Counted from the first letter of the stretch, positions 45,346-55,019 are shown. The stretch is 64,000 bases of DNA from Chlorobiota bacterium (GCA_016710285.1 JADJXR010000001.1:4218501-4282500); one strand, 5' to 3'. Program-made: numbers and translations. Notes: generated from the letters alone by a model not told the origin.

Positions 45346-46320
45346 ATGGACCTTTCTACAATTTCACGCCCAATAGAACCCCACTTAAAGGAGTTTCGCA
45401 AGTTCTTCCGCGAGTCAATGAACAGCAAGATGCTGTTGCTTGACACGGTGGTTCGCTACATCCTGCGGCAGAAAGGGAAACAGGTCCGCCCGATCCTGGT
45501 GCTCCTTTCGGCCGAGGTCGCCGGAGGGACCACCCGCAGGGCCTACGTGGGGGCCACGATGGTGGAGCTTCTTCACACCGCCACCCTGGTCCACGATGAC
45601 GTTGTGGACGAGGCCGACGAACGCCGCGGTTTCCCCAGCATCAACGCCGTCTGGAAAAACAAAGTGGCGGTGCTGGTTGGCGATTACTTGCTGTCGCGAG
45701 GGCTGCTGGTGGCGGTGGAAAACAAGGAGTATGAGTTCTTGGGGGTCACCAGCGAAGCGGTTCGCCGCATGAGCGAAGGTGAGTTGCTGCAAATCCAAAA
45801 ATCGCGGAAGCTGGACATCAAGGAGGAGGAGTATTTCAAGATCATCAGCGATAAAACCGCATCGCTTATCAGCACCTGCTGCGAGCTTGGCGCACGAAGC
45901 GCCACCGACGACCCCGCCGCCCACCACGCGCTTCGCACCTACGGCGAGATGGTGGGCATTGCCTTCCAGATTCGGGACGACATCTTCGACTACGTCAGCA
46001 CCGATGCCGCCATTGGCAAGCCAACCGGCAACGATCTTAAGGAGAAAAAACTCACCTTACCGCTGATCTACTCGATGAACAACGCCCCGCGGAAGGAGGC
46101 AAAAAAAATCTTGAGTTTGATAAAAAACGGAGAAGAATCGCGGGCGCGAACCGAAACGGTGCGCCAGTTCGTGACGCAGTACGGCGGACTTGTCTATGCC
46201 GAACGAACAGCGGTTGAGTACTGCGAACGCGCGCGCGCCAGCATCGCCAACTTCCGCGACAGCGAGGCAAAACGGTCCTTGCTGGCGTTTGTTGAGTTTG
46301 CGCTGACCCGCTCGGCATAA
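45346..46320 (+). CDS. Polyprenyl (long-chain isoprenyl) diphosphate synthase
   Basis: A 324-residue trans-isoprenyl diphosphate synthase. The first Asp-rich motif DDVVDEADERRG is at about residues 84-95 and the second DDIFDY near 211-216; GKQVRPILV (45-53) and KTASLIS are conserved. Such enzymes make octaprenyl- or similar chains for quinones. The product length cannot be told with confidence. The gene is 24 nt downstream of tatC. Confidence 0.92.
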   Translation: MDLSTISRPIEPHLKEFRKFFRESMNSKMLLLDTVVRYILRQKGKQVRPILVLLSAEVAGGTTRRAYVGATMVELLHTATLVHDDVVDEADERRGFPSINAVWKNKVAVLVGDYLLSRGLLVAVENKEYEFLGVTSEAVRRMSEGELLQIQKSRKLDIKEEEYFKIISDKTASLISTCCELGARSATDDPAAHHALRTYGEMVGIAFQIRDDIFDYVSTDAAIGKPTGNDLKEKKLTLPLIYSMNNAPRKEAKKILSLIKNGEESRARTETVRQFVTQYGGLVYAERTAVEYCERARASIANFRDSEAKRSLLAFVEFALTRSA

Positions 46321-46518
46321 AGCCGGCCCCAGGCCGCAGGGGAACCGTTTCTGTTGGATGGTGTTATGAAGGTGTTATGATTGCCGGAAGCGTGGTGTCG
46401 TTGCCCCACAGCACTTGCTTCCATTTCATATCCAACCAAGCCGATGGGAACGATGACGCTTGCTTTGCCGAACAGGGCGATTTCATCAGGAACGGATTCC
46501 ATATCCGAGCTACGAGCC

Positions 46519-47115
46519 ATGCCCCCTTCCAATCCAGAGGCACAACTGTTCGACCAATTCCTTGCCGGGGACGACCGCGCCTTTGCCGAACTGTTCGACC
46601 GCCACCACCACCGCCTGTACCTCTACTGCCTGAAGTTGGTGGGGAGCCCCGACCAAGCCGAGGACATCGTCCAAGAAGTGTGGGAGCGGGTGATACGGAT
46701 GCGGAAGAACCCGCAGCACGTGCTGAACCCCACCGGATTCCTGCTTCGGATCACGCGGAACCTTAGCCTGAACCACCTGCGCGACACAAAAAAACTGACC
46801 CCGATTGACGACGTTCAGGAGTACAAACTCCCCACCGTCCAGATGCGTGAGCAATCGGAGCTTGAAGAGCTGGTGGTGATCTGTTTGAACAAATTGCCGT
46901 TGGAGATGCGGGAAGTCTTGATTTTGTACACCTACAGCGGATACCGTTTTGATGAGATTGCGGAGATGATGGGGAAATCGGTGGATGCCGTCAGGATGCG
47001 CGCATCGCGGGCACGCGCACAGCTACGAACCATGATCCTTTCAATGACCGAACAAAACCCAACGCCCCACACACCAGCAGCAACCAATGCCCAGCCACAG
47101 GAGAAGAACGGATGA
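46519..47115 (+). CDS. ECF-type RNA polymerase sigma factor
   Basis: A 198-residue sigma-70 family protein. Region 2 (LFDRHHHRLYLYCLKLVGSPDQAEDIVQEVWERV, about 27-60) and region 4 (NKLPLEMREVLILYTYSGYRFDEIAEMMGKSVDAVRMRASRARAQL, about 130-176) are clear, with a short linker and a Pro/Thr-rich C-terminal tail. The ATG at 46519 is used; the frame is open 46 codons upstream without similarity. The next gene starts within its last codons (ATGA overlap), as is common for sigma/anti-sigma pairs. Confidence 0.93.
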   Translation: MPPSNPEAQLFDQFLAGDDRAFAELFDRHHHRLYLYCLKLVGSPDQAEDIVQEVWERVIRMRKNPQHVLNPTGFLLRITRNLSLNHLRDTKKLTPIDDVQEYKLPTVQMREQSELEELVVICLNKLPLEMREVLILYTYSGYRFDEIAEMMGKSVDAVRMRASRARAQLRTMILSMTEQNPTPHTPAATNAQPQEKNG

Positions 47116-47801
47116 ACAAGGCTACGAACGAACAACTTGACCGCTATCTGTTTGGCGAAATGCCCCCCGCCGAGCAACAGCAATTTCTGGCCGAAGCCGC
47201 CTCCGATCCCGAAACTGCGCGGGCGATTGCCGCCGAGCAACGGATTGAAGAAACACTCCGTGCCGACCGCAACAGCATTCCCGATAACCACGCGCTGACC
47301 CGCAAAAAAATGCTGGCACTTGCCGCCGCAACGCCCGCTGCCGATGGCGGCGCATCGGGCGGCACGCATGGTGGTGGCGCAGGGGCGGCATCGCAAGGGG
47401 CATGGCTTGGGAAGATGATTGTTGGCGCGGTGGCAGCAATCGGGGTGGTTGGCGGAATCATCTGGCTTGCTTCCCCCGGGGATAGCCAAGAAGCGACCAA
47501 TCCGGCCCCGGCAGTGCAAACGGCTCCGCAGGCAATCCCCCCCGCTCCGCCGCAATTGCACCAGCCCCCACCAGCGGTGAATTCCCAACAGCAAGCAACC
47601 GAACGCGCCACGGTTGAGCAACCGGCTGCCCCCCCCGCTGCCACGCCGCCACCAGCCCGGGCGAAGAACCCGAAGGGGCAACCAGCGGCGCAGGGGGAAC
47701 AGAAGCAACCAAGCCAATCGCAGCAGCCGCCGGTTCTGCGCGGGCAGGAGAGCAAGGTGCCGAACTCCACAATGCCGGACCCCACGATTCAGAACAAGTA
47801 A
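47112..47801 (+). CDS. Probable anti-sigma factor with one membrane helix
   Basis: A 229-residue protein. The N-terminal 60 residues (ATNEQLDRYLFGEMPPAEQQQFLAEAASDP) resemble the zinc-finger-like anti-sigma domain fold, but the His-X-X-X-Cys-X-X-Cys motif is absent. One membrane helix lies at about 100-119 (MIVGAVAAIGVVGGIIWLA), and the C-terminal 100 residues are very rich in Pro, Gln and Ala, likely periplasmic. Coupled to the ECF sigma gene by ATGA overlap, so a regulatory partner is inferred. Confidence 0.75.
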   Translation: MNKATNEQLDRYLFGEMPPAEQQQFLAEAASDPETARAIAAEQRIEETLRADRNSIPDNHALTRKKMLALAAATPAADGGASGGTHGGGAGAASQGAWLGKMIVGAVAAIGVVGGIIWLASPGDSQEATNPAPAVQTAPQAIPPAPPQLHQPPPAVNSQQQATERATVEQPAAPPAATPPPARAKNPKGQPAAQGEQKQPSQSQQPPVLRGQESKVPNSTMPDPTIQNK

Positions 47802-47821
47802 GAGCATCCCCCAAAAAATCA

Positions 47822-47873
47822 GAGGGTGAGCAGGAACAAGGGGTGTGATCCCCTTCCCTACTCACCCTTTCTT
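47822..47873. terminator. Bidirectional terminator between convergent genes
   Basis: AGGGTGAG (47823-47830) and CTCACCCT (47861-47868) pair, with a second small hairpin in the loop, flanked by A and T-rich runs on both sides. It lies between the anti-sigma gene and the copper-monooxygenase-like gene, which converge. Confidence 0.65.
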
Positions 47874-47912
47874 TGTTGCGTGCCCTTTCTTTGCGACTTC
47901 CCTTGCTTGCGA

Positions 47913-49232
47913 TTACTGGGCCATTGCAAAGTACCCGGTGATGATGCACATCTCATCCTCGCTGGTGTTGCCGTAGCGGATCACTTTGTCGGTGTCGTTA
48001 AAGTAGGTGGCCTCCCACCGCAGCCACTCCCCTTTCTGGATTCGGAGCGGTGCGTCGTACGTCTTCACCGCCGGCAGATGCCAATCGGTGCTTTGGTAGA
48101 TCAGCTCCTCCTTCCCATTCAATCGGCGGATGTACGCCTTGAACTGCTGCCCATGCTTGTGCATGTGGGAAGTCAGCATAAAAATATCGGCGTTCAATGG
48201 CGACTGGATGCTATCCTTCACTGTGGTGGTTTGATATGGCGGAAGGGAGATATCCGTTTGGCTGGCAAACAGCACCTGCGCCACCCGTTGCACCGTGGTG
48301 GTGGTGTGCAAGTTCACATACACTTCCCCCTGGGCAATCGTTTGGTTGGGGTTCACGTAGTGGGAGTTCAAATCGAACACGGTGTTTGCCGGAAGCTGCA
48401 ACGCCACCCCTGGCGGGAATCGGTAGCTATCGTTTGCCGTCTGCGAGCCAAGGAAGAATATCCGCTTGCTGAAGAACTCATCCATATCCTTCCCTAACTC
48501 CCTCACTTTTCCAATCGCGGGGAAGCTGGTGGTTCCTTTTGGGTAGGTGTACAGGATAAAGTGATGGCTGTTGTTCCGCATCTTTACGTCGTAGCCGGAA
48601 ACGTAGGTGCCGGAAGCAAGCGGGGAATTCTGCGTGACAAAGATTTCGCGGTTGCTGTTGGCGGGGATGTCGAATGGAAGAAGATGAAGCTGGAATCCCG
48701 ATACAGGTGCCGGAAGCGGGATGAATTCACTGCTCCCTCCGGCCAGCAATTGCGCGTTGGCAACCACCCCGGTGTCGGGCGCGCCAGCAGCAATCCACTG
48801 GCGGATAAACTCCAACTTCCCGCTGTCCAACGCTGCCGACCCCAGCGGCATTCGTGCGCCGTGGTTTGGACCAAGCTCCCCGCTCAGTTTTTTCAGCAGG
48901 AAGCTCCGCTCTGGCTGCCCTGGCATCACCCGCTGAAACCCCTCGGCAGCGGCGGCCTCGTTTTCTGGAACGATTCCCACAAGGTTTTTCCACGCCACCT
49001 CCGGATTCAGCGATAGCCCCCCGGTTGGCATGGTGCCGGCATGGCATCCAGAAATAGCACAGCTTTTGGTAAACAACTCCGTTTGCAGCAGCGTGAACGA
49101 AGCCACCGGCGGAACCTTGCTGATAGTGTCGGTTGGGGTAGTTGGTGATGCGGGGTCATCGCCGCTGCCGCATCCGGCAAAACCAGCGATTGCAGCAGCG
49201 GCAATTGCAGCAGCCAAGAATGATTTCATCAT
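47913..49232 (-). CDS. Lipoprotein with CxxCH motif and copper type II monooxygenase-like domain
   Basis: A 439-residue protein. The N-terminus MMKSFLAAAIAAAAIAGFAGC ends in a lipobox, so Cys21 is likely lipidated. A short segment FTKSCAISGCHAG (about 54-66) has Cys-X-X-X-X-Cys-His spacing similar to but not matching a strict CxxCH c-type haem site. The C-terminal 250 residues match the PHM-type copper-dependent monooxygenase fold, with NNSHHFILYTYP and LTSHMHKHGQQF as candidate copper-binding histidines. Such proteins in planctomycete-like contexts are uncharacterised. The ATG at 49232 is used. Confidence 0.65.
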   Translation of the reverse strand: MMKSFLAAAIAAAAIAGFAGCGSGDDPASPTTPTDTISKVPPVASFTLLQTELFTKSCAISGCHAGTMPTGGLSLNPEVAWKNLVGIVPENEAAAAEGFQRVMPGQPERSFLLKKLSGELGPNHGARMPLGSAALDSGKLEFIRQWIAAGAPDTGVVANAQLLAGGSSEFIPLPAPVSGFQLHLLPFDIPANSNREIFVTQNSPLASGTYVSGYDVKMRNNSHHFILYTYPKGTTSFPAIGKVRELGKDMDEFFSKRIFFLGSQTANDSYRFPPGVALQLPANTVFDLNSHYVNPNQTIAQGEVYVNLHTTTTVQRVAQVLFASQTDISLPPYQTTTVKDSIQSPLNADIFMLTSHMHKHGQQFKAYIRRLNGKEELIYQSTDWHLPAVKTYDAPLRIQKGEWLRWEATYFNDTDKVIRYGNTSEDEMCIITGYFAMAQ

Positions 49233-49318
49233 GGGAAGGAGATGCTGTTGAATGAACCAAGCAGAACGTTGTTGATGGGACAACCTACGCAGCTCCTCCC
49301 TGACAAGAAAAGGGAAAT

Positions 49319-50377
49319 TTACAGCACGGGGTCCGCCTTTTGCTCTTCGTTCCATCGCTTCTTCTCCACCTGTTCCAGCGAGTCAAGATAGCGTTGGACC
49401 GTAAGGCTCCAGCGGGAGGTGATGGTTTGCAGCGTCCGGTCCTGGCGTGCGGCTTCGTGGGGCTGGGCAAGCTCGGCACTGCGGAACTGGTAGGTGGGGA
49501 TTTTCTGTTTTGGGATCGCTGTGGATTCCACCATCGGCATTCCCCAGCGGAGCCGTTGCCCGGCAAGGTGAACGATGCGTGGCTGCGGGTCAATCCAAGC
49601 GTCGGCATCCAAGATTGTGCGAAGCCTGCGCAAACCAAGATTGCGAGAATAGACGCTGGCCGAGTCAATCACCGTTGCGCCGGCGGTGTCGTTCGGGGCG
49701 CAGAATTCTACGATTCTTCCAGGCGAGCCACCGTGCACCAGAATCAGCATCCCCGGGCGGACCATTTTGTACAGCTGGGCAATATCCTCGCGCGCCATCC
49801 GAACGCAGCCGTGGGAGGAAGGGCGGACCCCCAAGTTCCAGTAATATCCATTTCCATCCAGCCCGTGGAATCCAACGCCCCCCTGAATACCGATCCACCA
49901 ATGGAGTTTCGCATCGTTGAACTGCTTGCTAATGGCCATTGGCGTTTTATTCTGCACGGTAAACACCCCCGCCGGGGTGGCCATTCCTTCGCTGATGTAC
50001 GGGTTGCCGGTTGAGACCGGGAAGCTGACCGGGCCCCCACTGCGGCGGTGCAACTGCACACGCTGCTTCCGCAGGTTAATCTCCAGATAGGCCGAGTCGG
50101 TGGTGTAGATGGTGTCCAGATACCGGGCGTGGGACATGACCAAGCCGGAGAGCTGAATGCCGGAACCTTTCGGTGCTGAGCTAGGCAAGGGATTGGCCAC
50201 CATGCTGTTTTGGTCGGAATCATTGGGGCCAATTCCAACAAATAGGAAGCCGCAAAGAATCAGCCCACCAAACAGCAGCACCGCGTTGCGCATCGAGCGC
50301 TCGTCCATGCGGCTGGCTTCGGCACCGGCTGCGGTATCCATCGGATCGGTTTGGGGGTCGCCCAGTACTTCGTTCAT
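49319..50377 (-). CDS. L,D-transpeptidase (YkuD domain)
   Basis: A 352-residue protein with an N-terminal membrane anchor (about 31-50). The YkuD catalytic domain has INLRKQRVQLHRRSG, NPYISEGMATPAGVFTVQNK, GFHGLDG (His171) and SHGCVRM with the catalytic Cys191. It forms 3-3 peptidoglycan cross-links or attaches proteins in the periplasm. The C-terminal 150 residues are a charged helical extension without recognised domain. The longer frame starts at a TTG; the ATG at 50377 is chosen. Confidence 0.9.
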   Translation of the reverse strand: MNEVLGDPQTDPMDTAAGAEASRMDERSMRNAVLLFGGLILCGFLFVGIGPNDSDQNSMVANPLPSSAPKGSGIQLSGLVMSHARYLDTIYTTDSAYLEINLRKQRVQLHRRSGGPVSFPVSTGNPYISEGMATPAGVFTVQNKTPMAISKQFNDAKLHWWIGIQGGVGFHGLDGNGYYWNLGVRPSSHGCVRMAREDIAQLYKMVRPGMLILVHGGSPGRIVEFCAPNDTAGATVIDSASVYSRNLGLRRLRTILDADAWIDPQPRIVHLAGQRLRWGMPMVESTAIPKQKIPTYQFRSAELAQPHEAARQDRTLQTITSRWSLTVQRYLDSLEQVEKKRWNEEQKADPVL

Positions 50378-50518
50378 CGGTATCGCTTCATCGGGTAAAG
50401 ATTGCCGCAAAATTACTTCATAAAATCTCCCGTAAGGTGAAATTAACGATTACTCAATGTCCGCTGCTGAAGTATATTGCGCCCCACTTCAGTGTCCACT
50501 TAAACAACCACGTTGGAT

Positions 50519-51424
50519 ATGCTTGCACATTCCTATCTGATCCTCTCGCCAAATCAACCAGCCGACATTGACAAAGCCGTAGCAACGCAGCGGCAAAGCG
50601 TTCCGTTTGCATGGGCGCTAGTGGCTGCCACGCCGCAATCGGTGTTCCATACCGATGGCGGGAAGTATTATTTCCAAGTGCGTGTCGGCGATGCGCTATC
50701 ATTCCTGGACCGCTGCCTTGCGGGATGGAACTACAACGGCTACTTCCGCGACACCCTTGCGCCAATCGGTGTTTTCCGGAATTGGCTGGGGAACAACACC
50801 CCCGACACCATGGTTCATATCAACGTCACGGAGCTTATTTCTTCTTCGCCAAACGCGCAGCGGGATTTGGAGGAGCTGAAACAACTGGGCCACCGAGCTC
50901 ATGTTGCCATTGAGGAAATTGAGGACAAGGAGTTCAGCAATTTCTTGAAGGAGCTTCGGAAAATCACCTTCCCCTTCATCACGATCCCCATCACCGGCGA
51001 CCGCCAGGTGGATCTGCGGATCCTTTCCTACGAAGTCCGTGATGCCTCCAGCGTTGAGGCCGAAATGGCATTGCAGATGGTGGGTGTGGACCGCCCGCGC
51101 ACGCTGCTGCGCGCCGCCACCGAGTCGGTGCAGCTACGGAAAAAGGAGGCCCCGGCGGACACAACCCCAGAGCCCGCAACGGATGACACTGCGGCTGCCG
51201 AGCAGGCAGCAATGTCCTCGCTCCCTCAAAACTTGATGATCTTGTTCACCATCAACTTCGACGACGCACGGCGGTTGCTGGTGGATGAGCTTGGCTGCAC
51301 AATCCAACGGCATAGCCACAACCGCTTGCTGTTGAACGCGCACGGGAAAGAATTCATGGTGGTAAGGGTTCGGGAAGACCATGTTGCCGAGCACCCGATT
51401 GAGGACCACCGCTACTCCGAGTAG
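50519..51424 (+). CDS. Conserved-looking cytosolic protein of unknown function
   Basis: A 301-residue protein from an ATG at 50519 (MLAHSYLILSPNQPAD); a TTG two codons upstream is possible. No signal peptide or membrane helix. A Pro/Ala/Thr-rich linker (about 208-235) separates two parts. I do not recognise a family. A TATATTG-type -7 element lies about 45 nt upstream, and a strong terminator follows. Confidence 0.7.
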   Translation: MLAHSYLILSPNQPADIDKAVATQRQSVPFAWALVAATPQSVFHTDGGKYYFQVRVGDALSFLDRCLAGWNYNGYFRDTLAPIGVFRNWLGNNTPDTMVHINVTELISSSPNAQRDLEELKQLGHRAHVAIEEIEDKEFSNFLKELRKITFPFITIPITGDRQVDLRILSYEVRDASSVEAEMALQMVGVDRPRTLLRAATESVQLRKKEAPADTTPEPATDDTAAAEQAAMSSLPQNLMILFTINFDDARRLLVDELGCTIQRHSHNRLLLNAHGKEFMVVRVREDHVAEHPIEDHRYSE

Positions 51425-51452
51425 CGGCGGGAATTCTTGCCAGAAAAACAGA

Positions 51453-51495
51453 TGCTCCCTGAACAATCTGATGTGTTCAGGGAGCATTCTTTATT
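51453..51495 (+). terminator. Intrinsic terminator
   Basis: TGCTCCCTGAACA pairs perfectly with TGTTCAGGGAGCA (stem 13 bp, loop 8 nt) and TTCTTTATTT follows. Confidence 0.85.
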
Positions 51496-51530
51496 TGTAC
51501 AACCGGACGGCATACGCCATGCAGCAGTGG

Positions 51531-51797
51531 CTACTGCCGCGTTCGTTCAGCCGTGGTGTAGAGTATCTTGATCTTCTCATCAACTCCGTCCAGACTCCGC
51601 AAGTGGCGTTCCCGCTTGCGGGCATCTTCCAGCTTGTCGCAAACCTCCACATACACGCATTCCCACGGTCCTCCTGGGCGATAGGTCCGGCCCGAGGTAC
51701 GGTTATAATGGGAGATGCGATCCTGTAAATTGCTGGTAGAGCCAATGAAATGTTGTCCGGTTACCGTGCTGCGAAGCACATAGACGTAGGCTGGCAT
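51531..51797 (-). CDS. GIY-YIG nuclease-domain protein (downstream of tRNA-Gly)
   Basis: An 88-residue stand-alone GIY-YIG domain: YVYVLRSTVTGQHFIGSTSN (residues 4-23), then LQDRISHYNRTSG with the Arg/His positions and a Glu in KRERHLRSLDG. The second residue of the first motif is Val (YVY) and the second motif is FIG, a common variant. It is only distantly similar to the two copies at 25.3-26.0 kb. It lies 330 nt downstream of tRNA-Gly on the same strand, the same relative position as the other copies. The frame upstream of 51797 has no similarity. Confidence 0.85.
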   Translation of the reverse strand: MPAYVYVLRSTVTGQHFIGSTSNLQDRISHYNRTSGRTYRPGGPWECVYVEVCDKLEDARKRERHLRSLDGVDEKIKILYTTAERTRQ

Positions 51798-52127
51798 GGT
51801 GCGGTCCCCCTGTAACGTTAATTGGTGTAGGACAAGCGTCGGCTGGTAAGCTCCGGGCTTCCGTGCGCGATTTGGTTGGGAAGCGTTGCCGTTCCCCCCT
51901 CTTCCCGAAATTCCGTCCTCTTGCAGCCATCGGGCTGCAAGTTGTTGCTGGCCGTTCATGCTGGTGGCAGGGATACACCCCTCCCACAGAAAACAAAACG
52001 GTTGCTTTGTCAACAGTGACGAAAAAGTGCCGGGGGGCGGCTGGTAGTGTTGGATTCCATCGCTGCGTTGCCGCGTTGGGCTGGCAATGCAGATGCTGTA
52101 CGAGAACGAAGGACTGACGTGTGTGTG
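51798..52127. other. Intergenic stretch between tRNA-Gly and GIY-YIG gene
   Basis: No gene is recognised. A hairpin CTTGCAGC...GCTGCAAG lies at 51920-51941; read on the minus strand it contains CCCGATGGCT, the same core as the hairpin in the tRNA-Ser array units. Otherwise nothing is seen. Confidence 0.4.
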
Positions 52128-52202
<75 letters not shown>

Positions 52203-52368
52203 ATGTTGGCTGCGTGGCGTGCGCGCCAGCCAGCGTTGTTGAACAGCAGAAATCTACAACAAACGCCCCCCCGATAGCAACGGGGGAAGCATAAATGACA
52301 AAAAATTAATTCTTCTTCCTCCCTCTCTTCCCTTCTCCGTTGCCATTGCAATCCTGTATTTTCCCCGC

Positions 52369-53787
52369 ATGGAACTAACATTTCTTGGCGCAGCCAAAAC
52401 CGTCACCGGGTCCATGCACCTGCTTACCACCGCCAACGGAAGCCGAATCTTGCTTGATTGCGGGATGTACCAGGGCCGCCGTTCGGAGGCATTCCAAATC
52501 AACAGCCACCTGCCGTTCGACCCCAGCAGCATTGATGCCGTGGTGCTGTCGCACGCGCATATTGACCATTCTGGCAACCTCCCCTCGCTTGTTTCGGGGC
52601 GGTATCCACGGCCTTTCAACGGCTACATCTACGCCACGCACGCCACGCGGGACCTGTGCTCCATCATGCTCCCCGACTCGGCTCATATCCAGGAATCGGA
52701 TGCGGCGTTCCTCCGGAAAAAAAAGCGCGAAGCCGTTGGCCCACTCTACACCATGGACGACGCGCTGCAAGTGATTGAACACTTCGCCGGGGTTCCCTAC
52801 CGCCGCCAATTCAACGTCACCCATGACGTTTCAGCAACGTTCTACGATGCCGGGCATATCCTTGGCTCGGCCGGGGTGGTGCTTACCGTTCGGGAACATG
52901 GGAAGACCTTGCAGATTGGCTTCACCGGCGACGTTGGGCGGAAAAACCGCCCCATCCTCCGCGACCCGGAATATCTCCCCGATGTTGATGTCCTCATCAG
53001 CGAAAGCACCTACGGCGGACGCCACCACGAGCCGTTCCCAAACCTGATGCAAACACTGAAGGAGACCATCACCCGAACCACACAGCGTGGCGGCAAAGTG
53101 ATTATCCCGGCCTTTGCCGTTGGGCGCACCCAAGATGTGGTCTATCTGCTGAACGTCCTGTTTGAACGGGGCGAGCTTCCCCGCGTGCCGATGTACGTGG
53201 ATTCGCCGCTGGCAATCAATGCCACCCATATCTACCGCTCCCACCTTGATTGCTTCAACCGTGAAGTCACCAACCTTCTGCTGACCGACCCCGACCCGTT
53301 TGGCTTCCGTGGGCTGCAATATCTACGCAGTGCCGAGGAGTCGAAGCGGCTGAACAATGATCCCCACCCTTGCGTCATCATCTCCGCAAGCGGCATGATG
53401 GAAGCCGGGCGGGTGGTCCACCATTTAATGAACCATATCGAGGAGGAGCGAAACACCGTGCTGGTGATCGGATTCCAGGCCGAACACACGTTGGGGCGGA
53501 AAATTGTGGAGCGCGAGCCGGTGGTGAATATCATGGGGCAGCCGTACAACCTTCGGGCCGAAGTGAAAGTGGTTAATGGATTATCGGCCCATGCCGACCA
53601 TGATGAGCTGGTTGATTTTATCGGCCACCAGAACCGCGAACGCCTGCAACGGGTTTTCTTGGTTCATGGCGAACAGACCGCGCAGGAAGCATTGCGCGAT
53701 GGCTTGCAGGAGGTTGGAATTACGCACGTTTCTATCCCTGCCAAAGGGGCAAAATTTAGCTTTGAAGCAACCGGAGGAAATGGGTGA
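52369..53787 (+). CDS. Metallo-beta-lactamase fold RNA-processing protein with beta-CASP domain
   Basis: A 472-residue protein. The metal motif SHAHIDHSG (His62, His64, Asp66, His67) and later GHILGSAG, GFTGDVG, SESTYGGR and VNGLSAHADHDEL motifs define an MBL/beta-CASP enzyme of the YsgS/CPSF73-related group, with the KH-less bacterial architecture. Such enzymes are exo- or endoribonucleases. The start overlaps nothing; a GTGA overlap couples it to the Nudix gene. A GGAGG Shine-Dalgarno site lies in its last codons for that gene. Confidence 0.93.
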   Translation: MELTFLGAAKTVTGSMHLLTTANGSRILLDCGMYQGRRSEAFQINSHLPFDPSSIDAVVLSHAHIDHSGNLPSLVSGRYPRPFNGYIYATHATRDLCSIMLPDSAHIQESDAAFLRKKKREAVGPLYTMDDALQVIEHFAGVPYRRQFNVTHDVSATFYDAGHILGSAGVVLTVREHGKTLQIGFTGDVGRKNRPILRDPEYLPDVDVLISESTYGGRHHEPFPNLMQTLKETITRTTQRGGKVIIPAFAVGRTQDVVYLLNVLFERGELPRVPMYVDSPLAINATHIYRSHLDCFNREVTNLLLTDPDPFGFRGLQYLRSAEESKRLNNDPHPCVIISASGMMEAGRVVHHLMNHIEEERNTVLVIGFQAEHTLGRKIVEREPVVNIMGQPYNLRAEVKVVNGLSAHADHDELVDFIGHQNRERLQRVFLVHGEQTAQEALRDGLQEVGITHVSIPAKGAKFSFEATGGNG

Positions 53788-54179
53788 TTATTGACGTTGC
53801 CGTGGCAATTCTTCGGGGAGCCGATTCGGCGGTGTTGCTTTGCCAACGCCCACCCGGGAAAAGCTATCCGCTGAAATGGGAATTCCCCGGCGGGAAAGTA
53901 GAAACCGGTGAAACCGCCGAAGAAGCACTGCGCCGCGAACTGACCGAGGAGCTTTCCATCACCACCGAAATTGGCCGATTATTTCACGAAGAAATCGCCC
54001 ATTACCCGGTTGATGGAAAAACCTACCGCGTGCGGTATTTCTTTGTGGATATGTGGGAAGGTGAAATTCAGAACAACGTCTTTGCAACGCTCCGCTGGGT
54101 CCCAACAACGGAGCTTGAGAAGTATGATATCCTGGAAGGAAATCGCGAAGTGGTGAGGCGAATAATTGCCGAGGGGTAG
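53784..54179 (+). CDS. Nudix hydrolase, MutT-like
   Basis: A 131-residue protein starting at GTG (overlapping the previous TGA), with GGAGGA spaced well before it. The Nudix box GGKVETGETAEEALRRELTEELSI is at residues 36-59. Hydrolyses a nucleoside diphosphate linked to another group; MutT-type 8-oxo-dGTP cleansing is the likely role from length and similarity (RPPGKSYPLKWEFPGGK). Confidence 0.9.
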   Translation: MIIDVAVAILRGADSAVLLCQRPPGKSYPLKWEFPGGKVETGETAEEALRRELTEELSITTEIGRLFHEEIAHYPVDGKTYRVRYFFVDMWEGEIQNNVFATLRWVPTTELEKYDILEGNREVVRRIIAEG

Positions 54180-54338
54180 CAGCGGGGAAGCATCAAGAAA
54201 TATCTGGCCGTCCGCAAATTCCGCATTGTTTCTTGCGCCACCGCAGTGTAAGTTGTCAGCAACCCCTCCTCATAGTTTCCGATGACTGAAGTCCAGTACA
54301 TCGGTGCCGCATAACTCTTACTTCTTAAAGGTATTACC

Positions 54339-55019
54339 ATGACAAACTGCAATTGCGGAAACAGAACTGCAAGTTTGATCCCTCCTTTGCATGATCTTTC
54401 ATGCAGTTCGCGTCTAAACCTTGCGTGCCGACATGAAGCCGAAGTACAAGGTTGGAATGATCTTGCACATCTTCCACCAGAATCGCCACTTAATTTTATT
54501 GCTATGGCAACCTTAACTGGAGGCTTCGGTTCGCAAACCGGCATCTATGCCGATAGCATTCAGTATTCCACTCCACCAGCATCATGGCTTTCTACGCCTC
54601 ATCTCAGTCTAACTGCCGCCCCCGTTGTTGCAGCATTAGGTACCGACCAACAGCAAAACGTGGCGAATGCTCAACAATGGGGCTTTGAACACAAGACAGC
54701 AAACCTTAGTACACTTCTTGCTCCACCGCTACGGAATGATGTATATCTACGAGGTGGCTGTGAGTGGGCTAATACAATTCCATTAACAGTTGGAGGTACT
54801 ACAATCACGAGTATTGAACTATCCTTACTTGGTAATGCAGCCAGTCGTGGAGATACTCAAGGCACGATTCCGGTTATCCGCTGGGAGACAGGGACCTACA
54901 CTGGCGCAATAAGTCTTATAGTTACCCTTAAGGAGTGTGGTGATTTTCGTATTGGCATACGCACCATTAGCAACGCTGGTGATTGGGCAATGTACCAAGG
55001 GTTCTGGCACGTGGTGTAA
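54339..55019 (+). CDS. Protein of unknown function in A+T-richer accessory region
   Basis: A 226-residue protein. No signal peptide. The N-terminus is Cys-rich (Cys4, Cys6, Cys22, Cys30). The rest is rich in Thr, Gly and short strands. I do not recognise a family. An AAAGG site precedes the ATG. Confidence 0.55.
   Translation: MTNCNCGNRTASLIPPLHDLSCSSRLNLACRHEAEVQGWNDLAHLPPESPLNFIAMATLTGGFGSQTGIYADSIQYSTPPASWLSTPHLSLTAAPVVAALGTDQQQNVANAQQWGFEHKTANLSTLLAPPLRNDVYLRGGCEWANTIPLTVGGTTITSIELSLLGNAASRGDTQGTIPVIRWETGTYTGAISLIVTLKECGDFRIGIRTISNAGDWAMYQGFWHVV

Noticed and set aside
47913..49355. Longer start for the copper-type lipoprotein
   Set aside because: The extra 41 codons would put the lipobox too far inside; the signal fits the ATG at 49232.
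52261..52290. Terminator hairpin CCCCCGATAGCAACGGGGG
   Set aside because: It lies in the divergent region between tRNA-Gly and the MBL gene, upstream of both, so a terminator role is unlikely; more like a dispersed palindrome.
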